Positions 35,210 to 47,800 of a stretch of DNA of 64,000 nucleotides are shown here, piece after piece. Under the pieces are notes generated by a model. That model saw only the letters and a program-made list of their open reading frames with translations, did no database searches and was not told where the DNA came from. Position numbers and translations under genes: made by a program. How positions within the stretch are numbered: the first letter of the stretch is position 1; the number at the start of each line of letters is the position of its first letter. Source of the stretch: Symsagittifera roscoffensis (Eukaryota; Xenacoelomorpha; Acoela; Convolutidae); NCBI RefSeq assembly GCF_963678635.1, contig NW_026971218.1, positions 1 to 64,000 on the forward strand. The letters are read 5' to 3'.

Positions 35210-36034
35210 CCTTTTTCCGTTGGCATCCCTAGCACGGTGCCTCTCACAACTCTTTCTTTCTTCTCTGGAATGATTCTTCGCCGCGTTGTTCCACGGAACT
35301 TCCTGCCTTTGTGCCTCATTATTTGTTGCATCGGGTATACCTTGTCCGGAACTTGTAAAAGTTCGAGGAACCCAGGAAGCTCATCAATTGATGTTCCGTC
35401 TTTGGCGGTTTCCAGGTCAGAACCGCTTCTACTGCATCTGGGCCTGGTCTGATGCCGTGTCTGTCAACCATCCTTCCCAAGTATTTTATCTTCCTTGAGT
35501 ATCTCGCACTTTGACTGTTTGCACTTTAGTCCCGACCTCTTCATACATGCAAACACCTCGTCTAGTCGCTCGATGTGGTCTTCCAGCGTAGGCGTCGCTA
35601 ATACCACGTCATCCACGTAGCACATTACCAAACTGCCCTCTTTCTTTGTCACACCTATCAACGCGTGTGCCATCAACCGTTGAAATGTGGCCGTGGCATT
35701 GCAAAGACCAAATGGCGTCCGTTTCCATTGAAACAGCCCTAGCTCGCAGGCGAAACCTTTTTTGTCCCTGTCCTGCTTCCTCAGTGGGACTTGCCAAAAT
35801 GCCGAACCTAAATCAAGGGTCGTAAAAAACTTTGCATCACCTAACTTTGAGAGCTCTAGGTATGGGATAGGCATCCTTCACCGTGAAGGAGTTCAGATAC
35901 CGAAAGTCGCAACAAAACCTCAATTGATTGCCTTTCTTTTTGGCCATCACTACTCCATACGACCACGGTGATTTTGATGGTTCTATCATATCATACTCTA
36001 GTAATGTCTCTATCTCTTTTCTACATGCATCGTC
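35210..36034 (-). pseudogene. Reverse transcriptase domain of pol
   Basis: The start of the domain (IEPSKSPWSYGVVMAKKKG, then QLRFCCDFRYLN) is read at about 35990-35890. A frameshift near 35875 leads into the open stretch 35874-35464 with TTLDLGSAFWQ (first catalytic Asp) and MCYVDDVVLATPT (YVDD at about 35619-35608, the catalytic Asp pair). The thumb region 35463-35210 is frameshifted but still recognisable by KVYPMQQIMRHKG. The residue order is that of Ty3/gypsy reverse transcriptases, which copy element RNA into DNA. Confidence 0.9.
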
Positions 36035-37574
36035 TCAAGATGCAAATCGTCTCAAGATACAAATCTTGTCCCTGTGATTGGGGCATCCAAGTAATTCATT
36101 CTCTTTTACATTTTCAGTCATTTCGTATCGATTTTTCACGGGTAAAGCATATCCCAGCTTCCTTCCCCTCTGGATTGTTATAGGTATGTCAAGAGTATTC
36201 AACAAGACACTGACGCAGAGGCCGCTCTTGGTTATCGAGAAGGATCTTCCTAAAACAGCAGCACTTTGACTGTTTGGATTTGGGACTATGCATACTTGCT
36301 TGTTATCACTTAATTCATTATAAGTTTTCATCCGTAAGCCTACAATTGCCGCTTCGTTCGATTTCAGCCTTACCCTACTATTCAAGAATACCGGCGCTTT
36401 ATTCTCATTTGCCATTATCAGATTTACCGGTTTAATTCCGTGCTTCCTATCCGGGTTCCGAATCCTGAACATGGCATTGTTTAGATCAATCGTTACGTCG
36501 AAATTCCTGATGAGGTCTCTGCCTAAAATGAACTGGTCAGACTCGTCTAGGTTTTCCACCACTAGAAAGCTCATCCACAGGTTGCGTTCCCCTAGATTTA
36601 GGGATATTATTGGTGTTCTGCCTATTACCCGCAGCGCCCCTTTGTTTGCAGCTGACAGCCGTATTCTTGAGTCTATCAAGTCATCTTTATCGAAACCATT
36701 CGCTCCCAAATCTCGATTGGTATAACATCAAGACTGCTCCCGTATCAAGTAACCCGCGTAACTGAGTATTTTTGCCACTTATGTCGAGCACGTGTGCTGA
36801 TACGTCTGCCTCCGTCCCGATGTGCATGGTATCCTCTTCTAACATTAAGCAGTGTCCAATCGATCTTATTTTCAATTCTTCTTTGCCCACGTAGATCTGT
36901 CCGGCTAGGTCCTCATCACATGTTATCATGGTTTTCGAGTAGATGTTTATCCCATCTATATTTAACATCACCTCATGCGGACCATAAGCTTCTGTGTATC
37001 TATTCTCAACACGGACTGACTTGCTGCCACCTCTTGTGAGTAGCGCCCTCAAGGCTCTAGAAGTCGTCTGTGGACTTATTGCACTTAAGTAATTTGCGTA
37101 CAAATCAATGTGCTTTTTTGACTGGTCGCTGGGTTCGCTCAAGTTCCTCGTTACTTCATGGCCGCCCACAGCGATTATCGACATTATCCTGGCTCCGATC
37201 TTTGTTATGCCGAATGGCTTTCCCGTCACCGTTTTCAGGGTGTTGCAATTTCCACTCTTTGTCGCTCCCACTACGGCTTCTGGCACTGGCACTGACCAAC
37301 TTAACGTCTCGTTTAAATTCTGCTTTTCGATCTCCTGTTTCAATCGTTGCTCTATCTCCTTCGTCGCTAGGTCCTGTTTCCTTTTGTTAATAGCATCTGC
37401 AGCTGCTCTCTCAAAATTTATCTCTGGAGACTTCCTGGTCATGGTATCCATGGCATTATTGACCTGCCTTACAGCTTTCACGGTCTTCGTCGGTAGTTCC
37501 GCATTCGGTGCCTCTGAATTTTTTGTTTCAAACTCGGCTTGTCTGTTCCTCGTGTTCTGCACCGCCGCTAACGC
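36035..37574 (-). pseudogene. Retropepsin-type protease region of pol
   Basis: Two overlapping open stretches (37562-36687 and 36709-36035). The aspartic protease active site LLDTGAV lies at about 36752-36732 (DTG at 36746-36738). Two one-base deletions follow within 60 bp, shifting the frame. The second stretch holds the rest of the fold (FLVVENLDESDQFILGRDLI, where ILGRD is the typical second signature). The N-terminal 200 residues before the active site are conserved-looking but unassigned. The protease would cut the Gag-Pol polyprotein. A 17-bp duplication near 36030-36065 sits at the junction to the reverse transcriptase, next to an in-frame TGA. Confidence 0.85.
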
Positions 37575-39590
37575 TTACTTGTGTTTCAGATTACCCTGAT
37601 TTTTTACTGCTTCCCAAAATAATGGAAATTCCACCCTAAAATGGTCCTCTTGATTGCAGAAGAAGCATCTCGCACCTATCTTGATGATCAGGCCGCTGTT
37701 GAACTCGTGTTCTTCCATCTGGCTCATATCTTCCTCATTCGGAGCATACCCCAGACTCTTCATGCCTTGTTTATACGTCGTGCACTCCGCCACATGATGA
37801 TCCGCTGATCCACAATTTGCACATGACCTGTGTTTGTCCATATCATCTCTAGGCTTGACCTCTAGGCCTCTATGGTTGACTCCCCCCTTGCATGTTCCTG
37901 TTATCCGAATAAGAGTATTTCTTGGGTTTCATCAGCATGTGCTCTCTTGACTTCTGTCTCATTTCTTCTGGAGTAGGTGCACTATCTTTCGACAGTATAT
38001 AGTACGTTGCTAACATTGTTCTCAAGTCGTCACTTTTTACCCATCGATGAACTTCGAGGCGATGCTAAAGTTCCTTCTGTTTGTTGACTCTTCAGGATTT
38101 CACGATCATCCAGGAAGGAACCGATCAATTGATGCATCGTCCCTTTGCCTCCTCTTTTCCAATCTCATCATCGCTTTGTGACCCTTCATGCCTGACCCGA
38201 ATCGATTCAACAATATCTTGAAGATTTTGTCCGCGGTGTCGCGTTCCTCTTCCTTCTTTCCAACTACACATTTCAACGCCGTGCCTTCTAAGTTGCTGAG
38301 TATCGCTGTGCAGTCTCTTGTCGTTCAAATTGTCCTGTTCCAAATGTAGTCTCATGACTTCTACCCAGGTGTCGATGCATCCATCTGAGTCGTCCTTAAA
38401 TTCTTTTGGCTTCTTGAAGGTTTTGCTGGATTTGCCACCTCCTCTTTCACTCGAGTCAGTGTTCTCGTAGCGAACGCTTCCAATGTCCTATTCATCATCT
38501 CCCAGGGGCTAGCCCACCTCATGGCATCAGCTCCCACATTTTTGTTTGTTGTGGAATCCCCCGGACCATTTGTTGTAGTTGAGGTCCCACTCTTAATAAT
38601 TGTCTTGCCCCCCCCCCCCCTGGACCGATGCTCGCTGCATCCCGGGGTAACGGTAATGGTGTTGACTCCCGCTTGTTCCGTTGTGGTTCCACGAAATCAA
38701 CTCTGTTACCTTGCGTTCGATCTGTTACCTGCCTGTCTTGCGATGTAGAGTTTCTCAAGATGGCATCCAGTTTGGCATGTATGGTACATGAACTCTCAGC
38801 CTGGTCCCTGCTCATTGTGTCACTTCTCGTCTCCAGACTCCCTAGCTTGCTGTTCACAGTGTCATACCATGGCTTCATTGCTTGCATGTCTTTGTTGATA
38901 TTCCCCTCTCGGTCTTTGTCAGTGGCTTCTACCTTGTCTGAAATCTGCTGAAGTTTTTCCTCCGTTGCCTTTGACAGGTAAAAATAGTTGTCCACGTACT
39001 CGTTTTTGTTGTATATTTTTTCCCTTTTTATCACGTCCCGATCCTCCTCGCTGCACTTTAGTTTTCTGTCGATCTGATCTAGCTTCGCCATTAAATCGCC
39101 CAGTTCTAGAGGAGTTGTTGTTTCATGGTCAGCTGTTGCCCCATGACTAGCTGTTGCCCAATTTTTGACCGGATCATCGCCTTGGTTGGCTTCTGTTGTT
39201 TTTGCGGAAACTGTTCCAAACGTTTTGTCTTCCTCGACCTTCAATTTTGGCCTCCACTGTGTCTCTTGATTTCAATCCAACCATCATGGCGAACCTCTCT
39301 GTGAATGACGTTCTTTTCGTTTGAGACTCGTCCTTTATGGTTTCCGGCGTATTGCCCGTCGTGTCCTCCACAGTGTCTATCGGTGAGAATTCCATCGACT
39401 TTTGCTTTTGTTCTTCTGCATTCGGCATCGGTGTCGACTCCGTTGTCTTTTTCTCTATCTCATCAACACTCTGATCTGGCGTCTCAAGATCAATTTCTAT
39501 AGCAGGTTCCGTTCGTCGCTCTTCAGCGCTTCCTCTCGTCTTGTTTTCCTTGCCCTTCCTGTGTTGACCATGCTCACTGAAAAGTTTTTT
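37575..39590 (-). pseudogene. gag remnant with CCHC zinc knuckle
   Basis: The frame starts near 39590 and runs through frameshifted fragments (39428-39174, 39244-38519, 38355-38125, 38030-37860, 37841-37575). The N-terminal part is charged with a predicted coiled coil (EEKLQQISDKVEATDKDRE). The capsid part is badly broken. The C-terminal part has CANCGSADHHVAEC, a complete CX2CX4HX4C zinc knuckle, and a second knuckle, CFFCNQEDHFRVEF, whose last Cys is replaced by Phe. Gag packages element RNA into particles. The frame ends with TAA at 37577-37575, after which pol continues in the same frame. A run of 13 C on the plus strand (38608-38620) lies within the coding region. Confidence 0.75.
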
Positions 39591-39894
39591 TCATATTATT
39601 TCTTAGTCCGACGGAATCAATTTTCGTTGCGACAAGTTATGTTTTGTCTTTGAATCTAGGACTCTTTTTTCTGATATTGGTACCCTACTTCGCCTCGTGA
39701 TTTTTATTTACAATTTTTTCTATCTACAATATTAATATTCACAAATTTCTATTCTACGGATAAAAATTCTAAAAAGATTCCCAATTCAATTTAGTAAAAT
39801 AAATCTCCGATTCGTGATCTTAATAAAATGGATCTTTCGCGATTTAATCATTCGGACCGGACCTTTTGCTTTTAATTGAGCGTTGAGCTATTTC
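39591..39894. other. AT-rich leader upstream of gag
   Basis: Noncoding and AT-rich on both strands, between the minisatellite and the gag start. It contains no recognised promoter or primer-binding site. By position it belongs to the element's 5' untranslated leader. Confidence 0.45.
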
Positions 39895-40716
39895 GCACTG
39901 TCCCAAGACCTTCTAGTACCGTCACACAGCTTTTTTGTTCCGTCCCAAGACTTCCTGGTACTGTCCCAAGACTTATATGTACTGTCCCAAGACTCTCTGG
40001 TGCTTCCCCAAGAATTCTCTTAACTGTCCCACGACCTCTGTCCCAAGACTGCTGTCCCAAGACCACTGTCCCAAGACTGCCTGTCCCAAGGCTGCATATC
40101 CCAACACTGCCTGTCCCAAGACCACTGTCCCAAGACTGCCTGTCCCAAGACTGCCTGTCCCAAGACTGCCTGTCCCAAGACTGCCTGTCCCAAGACCACT
40201 GTCCCAAGACTGCCTGTCCCAAGACTGCCTGTCCCAAGACCACTGTCCAAGACTGCCTGTCCCAAGACTGCCTGTCCCAAGACTGCCTGTCCCAAGACCA
40301 CTGTCCCAAGACTACCTGTCCCAAGACTGCCTGTCCCAAGACTGCCTGTCCCAAGACTGCCTTTCCCATGACTGCCTGTCCCAAGACTGCCTGTCCCAAG
40401 ACTGCCTGTCCCAAGACTGCTGTCCCAAGACTGCCTGTCCCAAGACTGCACAGTCCGAAGACTGCTGTCCCAAGACCACTGTCCCAAGACTACACTGTCC
40501 CAAGACTGCACTGTCCCAAGACTGCACCGTCCCAAGACTGCTGTCCCAAGACTGCTGTCCCAAGATCACTGTCCCAAGACCACTGTCCCAAGACTACTGT
40601 CCCAAAACAACTGTCCCAAGACTGCCTGGTACTGTCCCAAGACCACTATCCCACGACTGTACTGTCCCAAGACTGTACTGTCCCAAGACTCTTTGGTACT
40701 GTCCCAGGGCTTCTCC
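39895..40716. repeat. Minisatellite, 15-bp unit
   Basis: The plus strand repeats cctgtcccaagactg and close variants (ccactgtcccaagac) for about 820 bp. The centre is almost perfect 15-bp units; both ends use a longer unit of about 22-31 bp (variants of actgtcccaagacttcctgg). Because 15 is a multiple of three, several frames on both strands stay open for 170-280 codons, but the translations are simple repeats and are not evidence of a gene. It lies just upstream of gag in the likely untranslated leader. An inverted fragment (tgttgggacag) follows at about 40731. Confidence 0.95.
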
Positions 40717-41334
40717 ACTAAGTGTTGGGACAGTGGGAAGTCTTATCTTTCGTTGTCGGGACTCTTGAACCACTGTACCTGTTACCACCACTTGAGCTCT
40801 AGTAAAATATTTTCCCAAAAAAACCCTATCTTATTGGCCAAAAGTTAGAATTACCAACCCCCCTGTATTTATCTCCCATTTAATATTTTGAAGCAAGTTG
40901 AAAACCAACTTGTTCGGCGTGTTTTTTGATCACTTGTTTGATCAAAGCCGATTAAAACTTTTTACCAAAAACGTGAAAATTTAAACAGGGAAAGAAAAAA
41001 ATGATAAAAACAGAGAAATAAACCCACCTAAAATTCAAAAGTGACTTGTGTCATTCTTTTATTTGAACAAAAAAACCGTCTGGTACCTGATTGCCACGCG
41101 TATTCTTCCCCCCTGCTAGCGATCTTATGGGGTATCACAAAAACTGTTTACGTCCGTTCCCCCCACCCGATCCGACCAGGGTACCTACCTTAATTTGATC
41201 TTAAATTTGGATATCCGCTTCTTATAATCAACGCGTGTAAGATTTTAATGTAACTAAATCGACGCTGTCGATCAATTAGTTTCTCTAATGTGTCCCCTCT
41301 TTTTACAATTTACAACCGCCAACATCTAACCTAT
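40717..41334. other. AT-rich flank at right edge of element
   Basis: A noncoding stretch between the minisatellite and the right satellite arm, with A/T runs and several C runs. By position it should hold the element's 5' end or 5' LTR. I saw no copy of it at 21008-22375 and no convincing tRNA primer-binding site. Confidence 0.45.
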
Positions 41335-42439
41335 CTATTTAGCGAAGCTGAAGACCACTATTTTGAGCTGAAAAATTGGGGGATCTCAGAGCAGTAGAAC
41401 GCTTATATCGGCATGAAGAAGAGCTCGCACAGCTTCGCTTTCATGATACCGAAGTTAGATAAGGATAATGGTCAGCTGCTTGCAAATGATGAGAGCAGTG
41501 CAACCAGTAGTTTCGAAGTTATGACCGGAACCGTAAGAAAGCTCAAAATGAGGTCCAAAACTGGCAAAGTTGATTCAGTTGCTTTTTAAATCAACAAAGC
41601 TTCCTCTTAGAACTTCGTGGATAGGCTCATCAGCTTTCTCGTAAAAAATAGGTCTAAGAACCACCATAGATGAGCTTGTTTGACCGCCGGCTGAGCTGCA
41701 GGATCTACTTAGCGAAGCTGAAAACCCCTATTTTGAGCCAAAAATGGGGATCTCAGGGCAGTAGAACGCTTGTTTCGGCATGAAGAAGAGCTCGCACAGC
41801 TTCGCTTTCATGATACCGAAGTAAGTTAAGGATAATGGTCAGCTGCTTGCAAATGATGAGAGCACTGCAACCAGTATTTTCAAAGTTATGACCGGAACCG
41901 TAAACAAGGTCAAAATGAGGTCCAAAACTGGCAAAGTTGATTCAGTTGTTTTTTAAATCAACAAAGCTTCCTCGTAGAGCTTCGTGGATAGGCTCATCAG
42001 CTTTCTCGTAAATATTAGGTCTAATAACCACAATAGATGAGCTTGTTCGACCTTTGGGTGAGCTGCAGGGGCTACTTAGCGAAGCTGAAGACCCCTATTT
42101 TGAGCTGAAAAACGGGGATCTCAGGGCTGTAGAACGCTTGTTTCGGCAAGAAGAAAAGCTCGCACAGCTTTGCTTTTATGATACGGAATTTAGATAAGGA
42201 TAATGGTCAGCTGCTGGCCAGTGATTCGAAAGTTATGACCGGAACCGTAAACAAGCTCAAAATGAGTTCCAAAACTGGCAAAGTTGATTCAGTTGTTTTT
42301 AAACTATCAAAGCTTGCTCGTAGAGCTTCGTGGATAGGCTCATCAGCTTTCTCGCACAAATTAGGTCTAAGAACTTTTATAGATGAGCTTGTTTGAGCCT
42401 TGGCTGAGCTTCAGGATCTACTTAGCCAAGCTGAAGACC

Positions 42440-44829
42440 CCCATTCAAAATGAGGTCTCAAACTGGTAAAGTTGCTTCAGTTGGCTTTTAAACTAACAAA
42501 GCTTGTTCGTAGAGCTTCGGAGATTAACTCATCAGCTTTCTCGTGAAAAATTGGTCTAATAACTACCTTAGATGAGCTCGTTCGACACTTGGATGAGCTT
42601 CAGGAGCTACTTAGCGAAGCTGATGACCCCTATTTTGAGCTGAGAAATGGGGATCTCAGGGCTGTAGAACGCTTGTTTCGGCATGAAGAAATACTCGCAC
42701 AGCTTCACTAATATCATAGCGAAGTTAGATATGGATGATGGTCAGCTGCTTACAAATGATGAGAGCAGTGCCACCAGTGGTTCGAAAGCTATGACCCGAA
42801 CCGTAAACGAGCTCAAAATGAGGTCCAAAACTGGCAAAGTTGATTCAGTTGGCTTTTAAATATCCAAAGCATGCTCGTAGAGCTTCGGAGATAAACTCAT
42901 CAGCTTTCTCGTGAAAAATAGGTCTAAGAACTACCTTAGATGAGCTCGCTCGACACTTGGATGAGCTGCAGGAGCTACGTAGCGAAGCTGAACACGCCTA
43001 TTTTCAGCTGAAAAACGGGGATCTCACGGCTGTAAAACGCTTGTTTCGGCATGAAGAAGTGCTCGCACAGCTTCGCTTCTAGTTTAGCGAAGTCAAATCT
43101 AGATAATGGTCAGCTGCTTGCAAAAGATGGAAGCTGTGCAACTTGTGGTTCAAAAATTAAGACCCGAACCGTAAACGAGCTTAAAAGGAGGTACCAAACT
43201 GGTAAAGTTGGTTCAGTTGGCTTTTAAATATTCAAAGCTTGCTCGTAGAGCTTCGGAGATAAACTCATCAGCTTTCTCGTGAAAAATACGTCTAAGAACT
43301 ACCTTAGATGAGCTCGCTCGACACTTGGGTGAGCTGCAGGAGCTACTTAGCGAAGCTGAAAATCCCTATTTTGAGCTGAAAAGTGGGGATCTCAGAGATG
43401 TAGAACGCTTGTTTTATCATGAAGTAGTGCTCGCACAGATTTTCTTTTAATTTAGCGAGGTAAAAAACGAAAAATGGGGATCTCAGGGTTGTAAAACGCT
43501 TGTTTCGGCATAAAGAATTGCTCGCACAGCTTCGCTTTTTCATTAGCGAAGTCAGATCTAGATAATGCTCAGCTGCTTGCAAAAGGTGGAAGCTGTGCAA
43601 CTTGTGGTTCAAAAGTTATGACCCGAACCGTAAACGAGCTCAAAATGAGGTTCCAAACTGGTAAAGTTGCTTCAGTTGGCTTTTAAACTAACAAAGCTTG
43701 TTCGTAGAGCTTCGGAGATTAACTCATCAGCTTTCTCGTGAAAAATTGGTCTAAGAACTACCTTAGATGAGCTCGTTCGACACTTGGATGAGCTTCAGGA
43801 GCTACTTAGCGAAGCTGATGACCCCTATTTTGAGCTGAGAAATGGGGATCTCAGGGCTGTAGAACGCTTGTTTCGGCATGAAGAAATACTCGCACAGCTT
43901 CACTAATATCATAGCGAAGTTAGATATGGATGATGGTCAGCTGCTTACAAATGATGAGAGCAGTGCCACCAGTGGTTCGAAAGCTATGACCCGAACCGTA
44001 AACGAGCTCAAAATGAGGTCCAAAACTGGCAAAGTTGATTCAGTTGGCTTTTAAATATCCAAAGCATGCTCGTAGAGCTTCGGAGATAAACTCATCAGCT
44101 TTCTCGTGAAAAATAGGTCTAAGAACTACCTTAGATGAGCTCGCTCGACACTTGGATGAGCTGCAGGAGCTACGTAGCGAAGCTGAACACGCCTATTTTC
44201 AGCTGAAAAACGGGGATCTCACGGCTGTAAAACGCTTGTTTCGGCATGAAGAAGTGCTCGCACAGCTTCGCTTCTAGTTTAGCGAAGTCAAATCTAGATA
44301 ATGGTCAGCTGCTTGCAAAAGATGGAAGCTGTGCAACTTGTGGTTCAAAAATTAAGACCCGAACCGTAAACGAGCTTAAAAGGAGGTACCAAACTGGTAA
44401 AGTTGGTTCAGTTGGCTTTTAAATATTCAAAGCTTGCTCGTAGAGCTTCGGAGATAAACTCATCAGCTTTCTCGTGAAAAATACGTCTAAGAACTACCTT
44501 AGATGAGCTCGCTCGACACTTGGGTGAGCTGCAGGAGCTACTTAGCGAAGCTGAAAATCCCTATTTTGAGCTGAAAAGTGGGGATCTCAGAGATGTAGAA
44601 CGCTTGTTTTATCATGAAGTAGTGCTCGCACAGATTTTCTTTTAATTTAGCGAGGTAAAAAACGAAAAATGGGGATCTCAGGGTTGTAAAACGCTTGTTT
44701 CGGCATAAAGAATTGCTCGCACAGCTTCGCTTTTTCATTAGCGAAGTCAGATCTAGATAATGGTCAGCTGCTTGCAAAAGGTGGAAGCTGTGCAACTTGT
44801 GGTTCAAAAGTTATGACCCGAACCGTAAA
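42440..44829. repeat. Higher-order repeat, two copies of 1195 bp
   Basis: Blocks 42440-43634 and 43635-44829 match at an offset of 1195 bp with almost no differences. The block is three monomers plus a partial repeat of about 97 bp, seen as a second 'aaaaatggggatctcaggg' close behind the first near 43470 and 44665. The odd length shows the block was copied as a unit after the partial duplication formed. Confidence 0.85.
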
Positions 44830-47800
44830 CGAGCTCAAAATGAGGTTCCAAACTGGTAAAGTTGCTTCAGTTGGCTTTTAAATTAACAAAGCTTGCTCGT
44901 AGAGTTGCGGAGATAAACTCATCAGTTTTTCGTGAAAAATAGGTCTAAGAACTACCTTAGATGAGCTCGTTCGACACTTGGGTGATCTTCAGGAGCTACT
45001 TAGCGAAGCTGAAGACCCCTATTTTGAGCTGAAAAATGGGGATCTCAGGGCTGTAGAACGCTTGTTTCGGCATGAAGAAATGCTCGCACAGCTTCGCTTT
45101 TATCATAGCGAAGTTAGATATGGATGATGGTCCGCTGCTTACAAATGATGAGAGCAGTGCCACCAGTGGTTCGAAAGCTATGATCCGAACCCTAAACGAG
45201 CTCAAAATGAGGTCCAAAACTGGCAAAGTTGACTCAGTTGTTCTTTAAACTAACAAAGCTTGTTCGTAGAGCTTCTTGGTTAGGCTCATCAGCTTTCTCG
45301 TACAAAATAGGTTTAAGAGCTTTCATAGATGAGCTTGTTCGAGCCTTGGCTGAGCTGCAGGATCTACTTAGCCAAGCTGAACACGCCTATTTTCAGCTGA
45401 AAAACGGGGATCTCACGGCTGTAAAACGCTTGTTTCGGCATGAAGAAGTGCTCGCACAGCTTCGCTTCTAGTTTAGCGAAGTCAAATCTAGATAATGTTC
45501 AGCTGCTTGCAAAAGATGGAAGCTGTGCAACTTGTGGTTCAAAAGTTAAGACCCGAACCGTAAACGAGCTTAAAATGTGGTACCAAACTGGTAAAGTTGG
45601 TTCAGTTGGCTTTTAAATATCCAAAGCTTGCTCGTAGAGCTTCGGAGATAAACTCATCAGCTCTCTCGTCAAAATTAGGTCTAAGAAATAACTTATATGA
45701 GCTCGTTCGACACTTGGGTGAGCTGCAGGAGGTACTTAGCGAAGCTGAATACCCTTATTTTGAGCTGAAAAATGGGGATCTCAGGGCTGTAGAACGCTTG
45801 TTTCGGCATGAAGAAATGCTTGCACAGCTTCGCTTTTATCATAGCGAAGTTAGATCTAGATAATGGTCAGCTGTTTGCAAATAATGGAAACTCTGCAACT
45901 GGTGGTTCGAAAGGTATGACCCGAATCGTAAACGAGCTCAAAATGAGGTCCAAAACTGACAATGTTGATTCAGTTGTTTTTTAAACTAACAAAGCTATCT
46001 TGTAGAGCTTCGTGGATAGGTTCATCAGCTTCCTCGTACAAAACAGGTCTAAGAACCTTCATAGATGAGCTTGTTCCAGCCTTGGCTGAGCTGCAGGATC
46101 TACTTAGCCAAGCTGAAGACCCCTATTTTCAGCTGAAAAATGTGGATCTCAGGGCTGTAAAACAATGTTTTGGCACAAAGAAGTGCTCACACAGCTCCGT
46201 TTTTATTTTAACAAAGTTAGGTCTGGACAAAGGTCAGCTGCTTGCAAAATATGGAATCTGTGCAACTAGTGGTTCAAAAGTTATGACCCGAACTATAAAC
46301 GAGCTCAAAATGAGGTCCCAAATTGGTAAAGTTGCTTCAGTTGGCTTTTGAATTCACAAAGCTCGCTTGTAGAGCTTTGGGGATAAACTCATCAGCTTCC
46401 TCGTTAAAAATAAACTCAAGAACTAACTTAGATGAGCTTGTTCGAGCCTTGGCTGAGCTGCAGGATCTACTTAGCCAAGCTGAATACCCTTATTTTGAGC
46501 TGAAAAATGGGGATCTCAGGGCTGTAGAACGCTTGTTTCGGCATGAAGAAATGCTTGCACAGCTTCGCTTTTATCATAGCGAAGTTAGATATGGATGATG
46601 ATCAGCTGCTTACAAATGATGAGAGCAGTGCAACCAGTGGTTCGAAAGTTATGACCTTAACCGTAAACGAGCTCAAAATGAGGTCTAAAACTGGCAAAGT
46701 TGATTCACCTTTTTTTTAAAACCAACAAAGCTTGCTCGTAGAGCTTCGTGGATAGGATCATCAGCTTTCTAGTACAGATAGGTCTAAGAACCTTCATAGA
46801 TGAGCTTGTTCGAGGGTTGGCTGAGCTGCATGATCTACTTAGCCAAGCTGAAGACCCCGATTTTCAGCTGAAAAATGTGGATCTAAGCGCTAAAAAACGC
46901 TTGTTTCGGCATGAAGAAGTGCTCGCACAGCACCACTTTTAATGAGCGAAGTCAGATCTAGATAATGGTCAGCTGCTTGCAAATAATGGAAACTGTGCAA
47001 CTTGTGGTTCAAAAATTATGTCCCGAACCGTAAACGAGCTCAAAATGAGGTCCCAAACTGGTAAAGTTGCTTCAGTTGGCTTTTAAATCAACAAAGCTTG
47101 CTCGTAGAGCTTCAGAAGTAAACTCATCAGCTTTCTCGTGAAAAATAGCTCTAAGAATTACCTTAGATGAGCTCGTTCGACACTTGGTTGAGCTGCAGGA
47201 GGTACTTAGCGAAGCTGAAGACCCCTATTTTGAGCTGAAAAATGGGGATCTCAGGGCTGTAGAACGCTTGTTTCGGCAAGAAGAAATGCTCGCACAGCTT
47301 CGGTTTTATCATACAAAATGATAAGAGCAGTGCGACCAGTGAGTCGAATGTTACGACCCGAACCGTAAACGAGCTCAAATTGATATCTAAAACTGGCAAA
47401 GGTGATTCACTTTTTTTTTAAACCAACAAAGCTTGCTCGTAGAGCTTCGTGGATAATCTCATCAGCTTTATCGTACAGGTTGGTCTAAGAACCTTCATAG
47501 ATGAGCTTGTTCGAGCCTTGTCTGAGCTGCATGATCTACTTAGCCAAGCTGAAGACCCCTATTTTCAGCTGAAAAATGGGGATCTAAGCGCTGTAAAACG
47601 CTTGTTTCGGCATGAAGAAGTGCTCGCAGAGCACCACTTTTATATTAGCGAAGTCAGATCTAGATAATGGTCAGCTGCTTGCAAATAATGGAAACTGTGC
47701 AACTTGTGGTTCAAAGTTTATGACCCGATACGTAAACGAGCTCAAAATGAGGTCCCAAACTGGTAAAGTTGCTTCAGTTGGCTTTTAAATCAACAAAGCT

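Larger units (their letters stand above)
21008..41334 (-). mobile_element. Giant decayed retroelement block interrupting the satellite
   Basis: The satellite stops inside a monomer at about 21007 (after ggcatgaaga) and resumes inside a monomer at about 41335 (ctatttagcgaagc). Between them lie 20.3 kb with all recognisable coding sequence on the minus strand. In minus-strand order they are gag with a CCHC knuckle, protease, reverse transcriptase, RNase H, integrase, a macro-domain-like tail, then a second giant coding region with an SGNH hydrolase. The order protease-RT-RNase H-integrase is that of Ty3/gypsy elements. I could not see direct long terminal repeats when comparing 21008-22375 with 40717-41334 by eye, nor a target-site duplication. 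The block may be one non-canonical giant element, an element that lost an LTR, or two adjacent insertions. Every gene is inactivated by stops and frameshifts. Confidence 0.75.

Noticed and set aside
39895-40716. CRISPR array
   Set aside because: Direct repeats are contiguous with no unique spacers, and no cas genes are present.
39876-40768. Proline/threonine-rich proteins of about 280 residues, and Trp/Gly-rich ones on the other strand
   Set aside because: They are translations of a 15-bp minisatellite whose length keeps several frames open at once; there is no non-repetitive domain.
21008-41334. LTRs with TGT...ACA ends (tgtgtaag at 21009, gccaaca near 41324)
   Set aside because: The end dinucleotides alone are weak; no direct repeat between the flanks and no target duplication was seen.
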